64,000 nt of DNA, from positions 1,705,001 through 1,769,000 of the forward strand of contig JBANDB010000007.1 of the NCBI GenBank assembly GCA_037576215.1, in the 5' to 3' direction. The position numbers and the translations under genes are program-made. How positions within the stretch are numbered: the first letter of the stretch is position 1; every line of letters begins with the position of its first letter. Below are positions 33,401-46,478 of the stretch, in pieces. The DNA is from Armillaria gallica. Lineage: Eukaryota; Basidiomycota; Agaricomycetes; Agaricales; Physalacriaceae. The notes under the pieces are model-generated. The model saw only the letters and a program-made list of their open reading frames with translations. It searched no databases and was not told the origin of the DNA.

Positions 33401-34563
33401 TGTGGTTGGAGCAGAAAGCGACTCGAAGTCATTGGCGGTCAGAACACCAAAATGATCAACGGCGGGATTCTGCTTACAGTAATTGAGTTGAATACATAGC
33501 AAACTTGCCAAGGTTATTCAGAACAAGTTCGAACCGGCGGAGATTTCATGAGACCGTCAAGCCGATCCTGCGGTGCCGGTGCCAGATGATCATTCGCTGC
33601 TTTAGGACATGATTTACCCATACATTGGAAAGCGGGTAGTATTTTTAGAGAGCATCCGTGAAACGCGTAGTAAATAGCCTCCGATAGCACAGTACATGCA
33701 AAGTGTAGCTTTGGAGTTGGATGCATGTCTGATATATTCCGTTTCGTAGTAAGGAGCGTCAGGAAGCTGGCGTGCGTTCAAGATAAGTTATACACAAGAG
33801 CCCGGTGCGGTTTATGGGAAGCTGCTCCCAATTAAGTATTCCGGGTGCGCGATAGAGAGCAGAAAGGTGTCAGCCAAGCTTAGTTTCAGCTCAGATTTAG
33901 AGGTCACCTCAGTCGTGAGCCACTTGCCGCCCATTCAAGACAATATGCTACAGGTCTAGGCATGGCCGACTATGTCTGAGGTTTCCGAGTCTATCGCCGG
34001 AGAAGACAGCCAGTCTACCAAGGAGGCCAGGAAGAGAGCACTATGAAACCGGCAGGGAGACCAGAAAATCTTAATCGGCCCGGGAAATCCGGTACGGCAA
34101 TTGCCAGGATCTCTAGGATCTGACACGATGATGGCAACATCTCAATCCACTTCGTTTTCTTCTCCACCATCACCATAACTTTAATCCCAAGTCCTGTATT
34201 CTTCTCGAGAGACCTTCGGGAGCATATTTTCCGCCGTTCTCTGTATCCGAGCCAAATTTACTGAAGGGGCTGTGAGTGAGCGCCCACCGCCGCAGTCGTG
34301 TTGCAGGAGTCTCGGAAGTAGCACTCAGCACTGCTCTCTGAGTGTACGGCATCAAGGTGCGATATAAACCAGTACGAACCAAACAGTGTGCTGACTCTTC
34401 CTTTAATAGGAGACGAGCGCCGTCCGTGTCTCTTTAATGGAAACCTGAAAGGGCACTTCCAATCACTGACTTATTTGGGATATTGTTCGCGATACAAGGA
34501 CCTTAAATTATTCACTGATACGACCCGTGGCTACTTTCTCCGACACTCTTACCCTCTTATACA
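33401..34563. other. Divergent intergenic region
   Basis: Space between DUF2306 copy B (-) and the pseudokinase-ARM gene (+), presumably holding both promoters. A diverged copy of the 27290-27540 flank lies at about 33530-33740. No other signal was recognised. Confidence 0.5.
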
Positions 34564-37500
34564 ATGATCCACGAAGATTTAACCTATGACAAGGAATCAC
34601 GTCTGGGTGGTGGGAGAAGTAGTAGTGTCTGCAAGGGGACACTGGATGGTGGTATCGTCGCAGTCAAAATTTTAAGCGAGGAGGTCCCACCTGATGTGCG
34701 TCCTAGTTCTCGTTTGATAGGAAGCAACTCACTGTCTGTTCACTTGTAGACTTTACTTAATCGCGTACCACAATGGCAAAATATGAGCCATCCGAATATC
34801 TCTCAAGTGTTTGGCATGTCTCCCGATGACCAAGAACCACTCTACCTCGTCATGCCATGTCATCTCAATGGGAACAGCCGCCAATACTTGGATCAAAATC
34901 CAAATGTCGATCGACGAAAAATCGTGTGTATGGCTCTGTTCATGGATGTCTACACATCTCACAGCGTCTTAGGTCTTTCAAACTGCTTTGGGGATGCAAT
35001 ATCTTCATTCAGTACGTCATCTTACGGTGCTCGGGAGCTTTTCTCATATCTCATCAGTGTAACGTTGTGCATGGGGGCCTGAAACCATCTAACATTCTCA
35101 TCAATGATGCCGGAGATGCATGTGTGTCCGATTGGAGTATGGTGGATTTTCAGCCAAGCCGAAATAGAGAAGCGCATAGGTATTACAGCCCTGAAGCCTG
35201 GAAAGGGGTGAGTACACTCTAGCGACGTGACTCCCACTCTTAACCGTTATTGTAGACGACGTCGTTTCCTTCGGATGTTTACGCATTTGCCATGAGCGCA
35301 TACGAGGTATACGCTGGATTAACCTGTCGCCACGACACTTTCTAAACACCTTTGCAGCTCTTCACTTCAACATTTCCATGGGGCGTACTTCCCGAGAAGC
35401 ACATATACCAACTTGTTGTATATGAGAACAGTCGACCCGATCGTCCAGATCCAACTGTTGGAGCGCGTGTTGGGTTGACTGACCACATATGGGGGATCAT
35501 CGAAGAGTCCTGGCACAAAGAGTCTCGCCTTCGGCCAAGTTTCGATATCATCATCCGACTATGGCAGAGCGCCACCGTCAATATTGCAGGCAAGGGCAAG
35601 ATGCAGCACTCACTCAACGTTCTAAACCCCACGAGTCCATCGGAAAGGGGGGGCCTTTCTTCCAGATTCAACGATATGACGACCGGAGTGGTCAGAAGTC
35701 CGACGCAGTCCATAAGATCGCTGGATTCAGGTCCGCCGGCGTACGAAGCATCTACATCTATGGCAGCGCCTTCAGTCTATCCGGCCTTGCCAGAGTCGGC
35801 ACCAGCTCGATTCGATATGTCTCCTCCTCCTCCTTTTGGTAGGAGTACAAGTCCACGATCTACTGGATCCATCTCACCTCAACCTTCGGGACGGCCTACT
35901 TCGCTCCCATCCTTGTCTTATCGAGAGAACCACCTTAATCATCCCTCTAGTTTTGGTATGTCACTCATCGAAAAGCGTCTAAATATTCTCAATTTCAAGT
36001 ACACAGACCCAACGCCAACGTGGGACGCAGGTAATTCCTCCTTTGGAAAAACTTACACTCCGAATCTGCCGGTGTTTCCTGAAGAGGACGAACGCTTAGG
36101 CAGGCGAGGCACGTATGCCCCTTCGTCTGCTCCTCCGACGGGTCTGGGAAGGAGCGACTCCATAATGACATGGCAGCCCAATCGGCGTGCTTATGTGGCT
36201 AGCCAAAGTGCCTCTATGTCATGGGACAGGCAGTCTATTCGTAGTGACGACGTCTCTGGCTCCAGTGTCACACGTAAGGTTTACGCTAACTTGTATTGGT
36301 AACGTTGCTAACGTATGTCTTATGTAGAACCCGTCAACGCCGTGCTTTTAGTAGGTGCATTGCAATTGGAGGTGCAATCCACACGCAGTCGCGATGTGAT
36401 CGATTCTTGTCTCGTCAAAGTGCATTTCCTTGCCCAGTCCGATAAGGGCGCAGAGAGACTGGTCACCGCTGGTATCGTCCCGACCTTGATCTATCTTCTG
36501 AAAATACGAGCGGCGGATGGTGAAGGCCTGGAGATAGTCCTAGCTTGCCTTGGTCTCGTCGCGTATGTCCAACGTTTAGTTCCTTCTTCGTTCGTCTTTC
36601 CTCATGGGCGCTTTCTTTGTACAGTCACGATTCAATCAGTGCTAATACGATCTTCCGCACCAACACCGTCAACACCCTGATAGAGCTAGTCATCTCATCG
36701 CTCTCGGATGATGTCGTCACTCTCGCTATATGGTGTTTACATCGCATGTGTCGCACTCCCGAAATCTCAGCCGGGTTAATCAAGCGAAATTTAGTCCGCA
36801 TACTCATTGAACGGGGTATTCGGGCCTCCCTGTTGGCCGCCCGAATGTCAGCTTGGTGTCTCGGTATACTTATTCACACCGATGCCCAAGCGGACCAGCT
36901 CAACGACCTTGGCGTCGTACCGGAGATTGTGGAGTACTTGAGGCGCGTGTCTTCGGACCCTAATGCTTCCCCGGAAGATGTTTCTGCGGCTCTATATGCC
37001 ATCGCACGTATAGCTCGGTCTATCAAGCTCGGCAAAACTCTGGCTAAAGCCGGCTGTGTGGGATGGATATCACAGCACCTCGCATCATCGACAGAGCCTT
37101 CGATACTGTTGTGGGCTGCTCGCGCGGTGGGGTGCATGATGCGGCCCAACAGTGCTGACATTTCCAAAATACTGTTGGATGCTGGCATCGCGAAGGGGCT
37201 TGCAAGGTTACCGAGTGTGCTTCCCTCAGATGAAGTCGAGCCTCTGGGATCGTTCGCGTTCGCGGTGCAGAGGTTTAGTTGCGCTGAATGGGGTTCAGGG
37301 ACGAGGAAGGCGTTGGTAGACGCCGGAGTGGTGGATTCACTTTTGGCTGCCCTAAGGACGGTTGCGGATGAGCCGAAGCCTCAAATACACGTGGAGATGG
37401 CCCTTGCTGTCAGCTTTTTGGGTGACGTTGGGGGAGCTGCGATAAGAAAGGAGATTGTGAGTGCGGGTGGGATTACTATTTTGAAGAGGGTGGGTGCCAA

Positions 37501-37585
37501 CGGGAGTCCGGAGGTAGCGAAGGCGTGTGGGATGGCGGTGACGAGTATAACGGGGAATTTGTGGACACGAAATGCTGGCGAGTAG
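34564..37585 (+). CDS. Pseudokinase-armadillo repeat fusion protein
   Basis: Eight exons (34564-34695, 34750-34923, 34973-35011, 35058-35207, 35256-35306, 35358-36273, 36328-36562, 36625-37585) give 885 residues. Residues 1 to about 250 are kinase-like: glycine loop LGGGRSSSVCKGT, AVKIL lysine, LHSQCNVVHGGLKPSNILI, a SPEAWKG P+1 region and DVYAFAMSAYE. The catalytic HxD Asp is Gly (VHGGLK) and DFG reads DWS, so this is probably a pseudokinase. A Ser/Pro-rich linker of about 240 residues follows. The last 400 residues are alpha-helical repeats with ARM-like periodicity (LIELVISSLSDDVVTLAIWC, LLAARMSAWCLGILIHTD, LLWAARAVGCMMRP). It may act as a scaffold. No break seen. Confidence 0.85.
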
Positions 37586-38196
37586 ATGTTTTATGCAACA
37601 CAAGAAGACATTCTGATTGAATGGTTTTGCAGCGTCAGCCAAAACAGCAATGACACACAACTGGAGTGGCGGATGCCCTGATTATTTTGTAGACTGTCCA
37701 GTCGTTCTTATGAGCCCGGACGGTCTGTAGGCCCAATGAGGCCTTTATGATTGTTTTATGTTTTCGAATCCTTCATGTTGTACTGTATTTTCTTGGTATA
37801 TCTGATGGACTGTATTTTAGCACTGTACAAATTATCGAGACGTCTTACAATACACTTACAAGAGAATTTTATACGGAAATGTACCACATTTATTGTTATA
37901 GTTGCTCGTATGGTTTTAATTTATGTATTTATGTTGTCCAGTGCAGGAAAACTATCAGTCAGCACTGAACAGCACCAGTGGCAGTGTGTAAGTACTTCGA
38001 CGCGCCATCGGCACCTCGGACCGATGTGACCACTACCACGTGCACCATCTGTCACATTATGTGACGATACTTGCTCAACTTCTTCCTTTATCCTCAGAGC
38101 CACAGGAAAGAGCGAGGTCATTCTACTACGGCAAATTCTCTTTTGTATGCTCTATTGTATCGATTTCTGATATGCCAACAATAGCTTTGGGACTGT
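37586..38196. other. Intergenic
   Basis: A/T-rich 3' region of the pseudokinase-ARM gene followed by the 5' region of the chromodomain gene; same direction. No other feature seen. Confidence 0.5.
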
Positions 38197-41100
38197 ATGG
38201 CCTCTGAACCTTCTCAATTCGAAGTGTCGGAACCAGAAACACAATTCGTACCGAAAAGCGATGATGAAGAGACCCTTTGGACAGTCTTAGAGATTCTGCA
38301 GGAGAAGGGAAAACGCTACAAGGTGAAATGGGCTGGAATTGATCCAGAAACCAAAAAATCATGGGCGCCTTCGTGGGTGCACAAACACGATTGTACGCCG
38401 GACCTTGTAGCAGAATGGAAGAGGAAGAAGTTATCGAAAAAGGCGAGGAGAAATTGTTAGTATCGATATCTATCGACTTTCTTGATCTGATCTGTGTCTA
38501 GCTGCCAAATCTTTTCGCGGTGGATCCGCTATATCTCGCGTTTCGAAGAGCGATACTCTTTCGAAAGCTTCCAATGCGTCCTCTTCGACGACCGTGCCAC
38601 ACAAATCGCGTCAAAGTGTTGCCCATAACGAGACGGACTACGACTCTCCTCCGACGGCAGGGCCTTCCAAGCCTCGCCAGACACTGACCAAGAAAAGTCA
38701 ACCTTTACCTGAACCTGAATCCGGATCCGAGGAGAGTGACACCAGCTTGATCCAGAGATCTTCTCACACCCCCAAAAAGCGCAAGCGCGTCTCTTCTGAC
38801 TCTGAAGACCTTCCGGATGTTGCCACGCTTATTCGTAGTTCATCCAAGAAACGGAAGCTGAACGAACCCCCACGTCGCAATGGCAAAGCGCGGAATAGTG
38901 ATTCTGCACGTGGAAGCGTTGCCCCCTCTCGGAAAAGCAAAAGTGCTCCTAAGGACCCGACTGGGAATGGAACAGAGCCGGGTAGGGGTCGTGCCGCGTC
39001 TGCAGTATCCAGTGGTGGCAGGAAATCATCATCAAATTTGGAAGACGGGGCAGATGGAGGTGCAGGACCTTCGAAGCTCAGCGACAGAGGGTCGGTTGGG
39101 AGCAACAAACATGTTGCAAGTCGAGGGCGCCTACTAACTACTCTTAACGATAGCCGGAAGTCATCTTCAAAGTCCACACCCCGGACACCATCTCAGTCTC
39201 CTCCAGCCGAAGAAGGGATATCTGCTGATGCTCCCAATGCAGAGTCACCTTCGAGTCCTCCCGTCACATTTCCAACAAAGCGGCCGGATCCGATCTACCG
39301 AAATCTCTCACCTTCAACAAGTCTCCGTCTGAAAGAATGGGAAGATGAACTTGCCTTGATAGAGAAACAGAAAGAAGAGGCTGCTGCCGTCGCCGCCATC
39401 CCTTCTCCATCGAGCCCCATTCGAGACGAAATGCCTCCTCCGTCATCTCCAACACACGATCAACATTCTCAGCTGAGCCCTGGCAATGACTCCTACCGCA
39501 AGGGTGTCGTTCCGGCAACAGACACAGAGTCTTCGAATAACACACAATCCCAGTCTCAGCAGATTGCCTCTCAGGAAAGCCACCAGCCGCTTCCAAGGAC
39601 TACGTCCCTCGTCAAAAGCATGAAAGGAAAATCTCCGACCAAGGGAAATCTTAACGAGAAACCTAAAGGACCAATCCCTCAGATTTCGCCGTCCGCGTTT
39701 ACGCCTTATCTACGTCCTCAGCCTGTTGGTGAGGATGGTGAAATGCCAAGCTCAATTGAGCAGTTTAGTTCTCCCGTGAGACCTTCAGGGGAGGAGATCG
39801 TGATGAGGGCCAGTATCAGCGAAGACAGCCGCGATGAGCAATTGCATGATCGAGGAGCGCAGTTGGCTGAAGAGGCTCGGTCGAAGATGAAGGGTCCTAC
39901 GATTAAGAAGCTCTCCCTACTGGATATCCAGAGGCAATATAGAGAGAGGGAGCGGGAGAAGGCTAAGCCTAAGCTCAAGGGGCGGGCACAAGAGCAAGAG
40001 AAGGCACAAGCCATTGAGTACTCCAATTCAAACGAGAATACGCGGACGGATGCGGACGATGAGGCGGACGGTGGCGATGGTGCCAGACCTAACGACGAGG
40101 ATGCCAAAATATTGCTTCGGCGGGAGGAAGAAGAATCATCACAAGACATCCTCGACGAATTGGCACGCGCTCAGGTAGATCCCAAGCCTATTGATGACCC
40201 GATCATTCCTCAAGCTGTCGATGACCCGATGCAAATTGACGAAGTAACGGTGAGTTCCATTCTATCAATTTATTCCTGTCTGGTTCTCAGTGATTGGCCA
40301 GGACTTGATGTACCCTGCGGAGTCCTATGTTGATGATGAGCCTCCTCACACTACAACAAGCGTAGAACACAATGGTGAAGATTTAGCCGAACCCGTACCG
40401 ATACCAGCCGAAGACGATACTCCAGTCCCGCCAATATCGTCTCCTCCTGTGCCGGAACCTCGGAATTCTCGGCTGTCACCTGAGGTATACATCCATGCTT
40501 CTTCGATCCCAAGTAGTTCTCACCGTCACTTGTAGGACGACTTTGACGGAGACGATTTACGGTCTCAGCTCGCCAGGGCTCTGAAAGTTCTCAATGCCAA
40601 ATCAGAAGAGATTGTCAACTTGGACCGTCTGCTGGTAGCTGAGCGAGAGAAGAATGAGCTTCTTCAGAAGCAAACGACGGTCCAGGTACCCGATGAACAG
40701 CCCGAACGTGATCAGGCGACCATTCGACTACTCACTGTATCGCTCGAGGATGCAAACAAGGCCAAGCTTGCAGCAGAGAAGGACCGAGACTTCGTCAGGG
40801 AGCAGTACATGAACGCGTCAGGGTACGTCACAACAGTACGAAGTGAGAACGCCGAGCTGGAGAAACGCGCGCAAATTGCCGAAAAACAAGCAACGGAGGG
40901 CGTTGCCCTCGTCCGTGCGACATTTACAGAGCGCATCAGGTTTCTGGAAGAAGATGTCAAATCTTGGAGGCAAATGGCGGACTTTGCTGTTGCCAAAGAT
41001 AGTCGGATGAACGATGATATCCGACGGCGGGCGGCAGAGGCTCCTGAGCTGCAGTATCGCAACGAGAAGCTGAAGGAGGAAATTGAAGAACTCAATACGC

Positions 41101-41356
41101 ATATTGGAGAATTGAATTCTGAGCTGGCCAAGAAAGATGAGGAGATCGCCGAGTTACATATTCGGCTGGAGATGGATATCCCGGAGTTGGTATACCCATG
41201 CCATTGGCGACCGGTGGGGGGAGAGGGCCCATGCGACGCGCTACTAGATAGCAAGGAGGTAAGACTTTCCTTTTTTTGAGTGACTGATGTGAACATTGAA
41301 CGTATGGTTGGCAGGAATTGGAAAAGCATGTACTGACGGCACCGGGACATCTATAA
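38197..41356 (+). CDS. Chromodomain and coiled-coil nuclear protein
   Basis: Five exons (38197-38455, 38502-40249, 40302-40484, 40536-41258, 41315-41356) give 984 residues. Residues about 25-75 form a chromodomain: LWTVLEILQEKGKRYKVKWA, then SWAPSWVHKHDCTPDLVAEW, with the aromatic cage positions largely present. Residues about 90-730 are Ser/Pro-rich and disordered with basic clusters (PKKRKR, KKRKLN) that fit nuclear import. Residues about 735-950 are a long coiled coil (EREKNELLQ, EELNTHIGELNSELAKKDEE). The tail, VYPCHWRPVGGEGPCDALLD then EELEKHVLTAPGHL, has a Cys-Cys-His spacing that may be a degenerate zinc finger. Chromodomains read methylated histone tails; a chromatin role is inferred. 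Intact. Confidence 0.88.
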
Positions 41357-41449
41357 CATTTGTTTTTCATAATATGTTTGTCTCATAACATGATCTTTGG
41401 TTTCTATACATCTACTTATGGGGCTTTGTAACTCTTATCGACATGGCAT

Positions 41450-41884
41450 TTACTTTGGCGCTGTAGGCACGATGTCCGTTCTCGTCATTATTTGTAGGTA
41501 TAAAAGAGAACGTGTTACCGAGCTGGTACGTTCTTGCTTGATACTCTGATGATTGAAGCTCGGTGTTAAATAGACTTTCTTGACAGACGGCCAGAAGCGA
41601 ATGGGCTGTGGAAGTGGACGAAGGATCTCGTCCGAGTCATTGTCGTGGACTAAAGTGGATCCATGCTCTGGAAGATATGCATGTACAAATTTCCTCGTTG
41701 GATGCGTGCGGCTATTTGACTTCCGTGATTGACGTCTGACCGTCGTTGTCAAAGGCTCTAAGTTACAGGTTCTGTCAACGGCGGTCCCGATGGAACCATC
41801 ATAGTAAATCCGGAAGGTTTCCGCCCTGACAACCACAGCCTTCACGATGTTTTCAGTTGTTGGCCCATTGACTTGCAGGAGACA
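41450..41884 (-). CDS. Possible 3' exon of an unrecognised gene
   Basis: A minus-strand frame is open for about 145 codons (LLQVNGPTTENIVKAVVVRA, then FRIYYDGSIGTAVDRTCN, down to VPTAPK and stop). No in-frame ATG begins it; a TTGTGTAG acceptor lies just upstream near 41900, so it could be a terminal exon convergent with the chromodomain gene. No family recognised and no upstream exon confirmed. Confidence 0.3.
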   Translation of the reverse strand, partial: CLLQVNGPTTENIVKAVVVRAETFRIYYDGSIGTAVDRTCNLEPLTTTVRRQSRKSNSRTHPTRKFVHAYLPEHGSTLVHDNDSDEILRPLPQPIRFWPSVKKVYLTPSFNHQSIKQERTSSVTRSLLYLQIMTRTDIVPTAPK

Positions 41885-43860
41885 TGTCCACGTAAACTAC
41901 ACAATCTTTCTTTCCGCGAGACTGACACTTTTTATCTTGCTAGCCGGTGTCCTCAGTGCCGTGCGCCTACCACGGCCTTTCATCCTGTCAAGTCAACATT
42001 TTACTGACTCGCATGCCCCGGCGGTCCATAGAACAAACCCTACGTAGGACGTCCCTCTTCCTCAGAACATCACCCCTGTGGATGTACTGCTGGTGTGTTT
42101 CACGGATATAGGATTCTACCCATCATTTGATGATACTCATTGGTGCATAATGAGAATTTTTTAGATCGTACCCTAGCCAACAGAACATTCGATTGGACGA
42201 TGTTCAATACATTCTGTAGGTCATCTAACACGTTTTGTGGACCGGCTTGACGAGACTTGGTGGGTCCATGTCAGTTTCAGGTTCGGAGACATAAACAGCA
42301 CAATGATGCAGGGTAAGGGGTGCCGTGTGTTTTCAATGTGTAGTTCACGACATCACTACGGCCCGGCCGTTTCATCCCCCTAGATGTCGCTTTTGCGACG
42401 AAGTCAATTATGCACTAACCTGTCGAGCTTGAGGCAGGGTACTTGGTGGGACTTTTCTACTGTATTCCTTTCCTTGTCTTCATGCTCTTTAGGGGACAAA
42501 GCACTCTGAAGTTCGCGAAGGTACCTTTATGATGAGCACGATCTTACGAAATGTAAGAGCCTTTACTGAGTTGAAAGATCTGAGTGATGACAGCGGCAAT
42601 GTGGACCCTACTGTTGAACAAGTTGTGGGAGGCGGCGATACACAAGTATCGTTTAGTTTGGTTCGAATGACTCATCTGCAGATTCTTTTAGATGCGTTTA
42701 TTGTTCCCCCTTGTCCGCGGCGTCAATTGGTCAATATAATACGGTATACGACCCTTGCCGTTTACCAGGACCCCTTGCCGATCAAAATATTAAAAGTCGG
42801 ACATTATAAGGTCGGAAGAGCTGTCGGAAGTCGTTGTGACGTTCTGGAACGCAGTCGATAATTGCGTTCGCGTGGGTATAAACGAGCGGTACCTTGTTCC
42901 TGTCCCTTCGCCGATCACTGCCGTTGCCACTGCCCAGGAAGAACAAGATTGTATAGCAAGAAACAGAAAACGTTGGTAAGCCGTGGTATCGAAGACATGC
43001 AGCTGACGCAGAAGCCGATACATGTTTCCCCCACTTTTACCGATCAGACAAATGGGATGTCGAAAAGTGACAAAATATAACGATATTTCTGTAAGTAGGA
43101 TGGACGGAGACAATACCCAATTACAATACAAGATTTGAAAGCGATATCTAAGAGTAGTGAGTACATCTGAGCTAAATATACTAGTACAATAAGTTGCTAC
43201 AACCTGAGGGACCTGATGAATAGAACCTGAGGGAATTTGTGCATGGGTGAAGGAGAGAGATCGAAACGGATTAGTCCATGAGATGGATGGTAGGCAACGT
43301 AAGTGGTTGTTTGTCGATGATAGAAGGGGGACGATGCCACGACTCTGCTACGAGGTGCATGGGGTTCACCTCCTTCACCGTTGATGTACGGGTGGGCGCG
43401 ATTGGAGGCTGGGAGCTGAACGTTCGAATAAGGACATGATCAAATACATCGATGTACAGATTAGCTCACCGACAACACATGCATGCTCTCAGCCACGCAC
43501 AGTCCATGTTATGGCACCTCCATACTCGCCGGGAACAAATGCAAAGGGAGTTGAAGAAGGTTTCCGAGAAAGCTTCAGACACCGTGGCTGGCGGCGGTAG
43601 ATGTTAATATCTGTTCGCACGGAGATGATAACAACTCACCTTGGCGGCATTTTGGGCACTTGCGAGGTCTCTGGTCGCCAGTTGTAAGAAAGCGACTCCA
43701 GAAGCCCACTGCAGAGGACTATTAGTGCTGCCATTGATGACCATGAACAGGGGTGCTTACTGTGACAACGACCTTGAAGGTCGTTAGTAAGCAAGGGATA
43801 ACTTGACGCAGCACAACACTTACCAGCACCCATACTGTTTGCTCTACCCCTCAACATGGT

Positions 43861-43867
43861 GAAAGAA

Positions 43868-43899
<32 letters not shown>

Positions 43900-43901
43900 A
43901 G
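43861..43901 (+). repeat. (AAAG)n microsatellite
   Basis: About ten GAAA units in a row, purine-rich on the plus strand, outside any confident exon. Confidence 0.9.
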
Positions 43902-44430
43902 GGGGATTAACAAGAACGAGAGGGCAGGTGTAATAAGCAAAAATATGTAACCTGCCTGCGCGGCTGATCTGGGACTGAAACTGATATGAAATGTAGCCAT
44001 CACCCTTAACCTTGATTGGGCGGCAAGTTTCTTCGTGGGAAGCTCCTGAAAGCTCCCAGCCAATTGAGAGGAGGAAAGCACTGAATAAATGGAGGTGCGA
44101 TTCCACGAGGTCCGGATCGCGTTAGGATGGGCGATCGGTGGCTTACTCGTGGCTCGCAAAGTTCTCTCCTGAAATCATCGGCCCTTGATCTGATTCGAAA
44201 AACTAGCTGTTTGAGACTAAGACTCAAAGTGACTGAGGACAGCGGTCTGCTCGTGACTGTCCGAAGGAAGATCACTTAATGTTCGACGTTAACGTTCAGT
44301 CTTCAATATTTCAATTTGAGGACACACCTGACAAGAATAAAAGAAATATAAGTACTTGGGCAGAATTACATGGGAGAATACAGAGCAGTAGTGAACATAT
44401 TGCGGCAGCCTCCTGCGTTGAAACGCTGAG

Positions 44431-44465
44431 CGCTGAACGTTGAACGTTGAACGTTGAGGTTGAGT
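44431..44465 (+). repeat. Short tandem repeat of CGTTGAA
   Basis: Three perfect 7-nt units (GAACGTT register) with degenerate units on both sides (GCGCTGAACGTTGAACG, then GTTGAGGTTGAG). Confidence 0.8.
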
Positions 44466-45553
44466 AAGGTTGGGGTATAACACTAAATAGGAAAGTACAC
44501 AGCCACACTTGTTCATTTCGTGCACGGACCACATCGACGCGCCATCAAATGGCGCGTCCTTGCCAGAGACTATTTCCAATACCTCTTTCTTCCCTTCTGT
44601 CATCTCTGCTCCAGGTTTTCTTTCTTTTTCTGTTCATTCTCGTGTCCACGACCGATTACGGTTCACAAGTACCGATGCGAAGAAAACTCAATTCCCGCGA
44701 TCCGGAAACTCGGGGTTGAATTCGAAACTGACATGTGCGATTCGGAGCACGCAGGAATCGAAAGAACTGTAGTCTAGAGTCTAGTCTTGAGCTTGAGTGC
44801 CGATACGGACTCGGACCCCGGGTTGGGCCTGTCACTGGTTTTTACTTAAATAAACTCTATTATATGGACCTTTGCCAACCTCGCTGTTGAACGTGAGTGA
44901 CTGTACCTACTCTCGGTGATCCCTACTCGATATGTAGGATGTGCAGTTTCATCACCTTACAGGTTCTCGATTTCACGTCCATGTCATGGCATAAATGTTG
45001 CATCGTACGTCGACTAAGTCAGTAAAATCTCAAGGTAAGTCAGCAGAAAGGGACGACGGCAATGTCTAGGCGTGCCTTTCCATGGGCCAGGTTGATCCTC
45101 GCAAACATCAACGCCTCTAGTGGAAAGCTGAGAATACCAGGTTCGTAATTCGTGGCAGAGCGGACCCAGCTAACAATTTTAGGCGATGGCCGAGACCCTC
45201 CCCGCTGCCCGGCACCGAGAGCTATACAATAGTGTATAACTCATCCGCAGAGCAATCGCTCCTGTGTTTCAACTTGTAACGCATACAAAACAGAGATTTT
45301 AATTGCAACAAGGAAGGCGGGAGGGTCAAAGGCGCCTCTTTGATGTACATCTAGGTCACGTCACACGACGCCACCAACTCACCTCCTACCATTCAGGTTC
45401 TTGGCGCCGCGGCCAGCGGGCAGGCTAACGCTGAGGATGGTAGTAATAAGTCGAATGCTCGGGGTCGCGCAGGCAATAAATATGCTCGCTGGTAGTAGAT
45501 GTCACATATCCACCGTTGTTTCTAACTTATCTGCCACCTAGGACCTAACCGTC

Positions 45554-46459
45554 ATGCGTCCTACGATCTCGTCTTCAAAAGTTTTGAAAGGACTACGCTT
45601 CTTGACTCTCGTCCTGGTATTTGCAACTGGTGTCGCGACTGGGGGTGTAGGTATGGTCATTTGTCCGTATCATTTTGCCTGGATAACTGACTCCTTCTTC
45701 ATAGCATTAAACTGTTTGAACAAAGGCAAAGATGAACAGGACCGTATCAATGAGAATTTGCCCAACGAAGCGTGCACACGACTCTTTTTTCTCCCATGCA
45801 CATCTGTAAATATTGACGTCAAAGGTGAACTGCGTTTCTTCATCTCAGCTTTAGGTTTTCTTTTAACACTCCGCCGACAGATCTTGCAGACTCTGCGATA
45901 GTAGTTGTTCTCGGTGCTCTCTTTTCGGTGTTTCTTTCTGCCGTTTACATGATCCTCCCTCTGTTCCATGCCTTCGCTTCCAATCCTTCGAAGCTCAAAG
46001 TCATCGAACCCCTCTCATGGATTCTCTCCACTATCGTAATTCTGGGGGGTTTAATACCTCTCACCGTATTCTTCGCCACGCGAAAAGCCGGTATTACTGT
46101 CTTCCTCGGTGATCTTGAAGTGTCGACCCAAATTGTCGACGAGCTTCTGGTCATTCTGCACGAACAAACGACGTACAAGCACATTGGCTACCGTGAGTGT
46201 CTTCTCTACTATCGCATCGCAATTCACTGAGTGCAATGCAGTGAGACCGCTGGTTATCATACCCTGGTTCACGATGTTCTTTTCAGCCGTTGCGGCCGGT
46301 GTAAGCTGGGTATATCATCGCCAGCGGGCGACCATGAAACAAGATGGTTTGCTTGGTAACCGGGTGTATAGACACCAGGAAATGAGTGGTCCGAAGAGGC
46401 CAGGGCTGGTGCATACTGTAATTGCCAAAAACAGTGGGAGCTTACAAGCACACTACTAG
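45554..46459 (+). CDS. Four-helix membrane protein, unknown function
   Basis: Four exons (45554-45650, 45705-45824, 45881-46192, 46242-46459) give 248 residues with matching phases. Hydrophobic segments: FLTLVLVFATGVATGGVAL near the N-terminus, IVVVLGALFSVFLSAVYMIL, LSWILSTIVILGGLIPLTVF and VIIPWFTMFFSAVAAGVSWV. The layout, with a loop between helices 1 and 2 and a polar C-tail (SGPKRPGLVHTVIAKNSGSL), recalls the many MARVEL-like four-helix proteins of basidiomycetes, but no diagnostic motif was seen. Stops and frames are clean. Confidence 0.7.
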
Positions 46460-46478
46460 TGAACGTTGACCGGGATCG

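Larger units (their letters stand above)
41900..45553. other. Gene-poor region with simple repeats
   Basis: Frames at 42529-42861 (+) and 42790-43131 (-) overlap and have no recognised domain. Between 43630 and 44160 minus-strand frames with possible splice sites (AACGCCGCCAAG|GTGAGT near 43639 in sense) hint at a small transcribed unit but no family was seen. Two simple repeats are listed separately. Confidence 0.4.

Noticed and set aside
43636..44106. Possible hydrophobin, from a CC pair and a signal-like start on the minus strand
   Set aside because: The eight-cysteine spacing of hydrophobins is absent, and the CC falls next to a likely donor (GTAAGTGTTGTGC) rather than in an exon.
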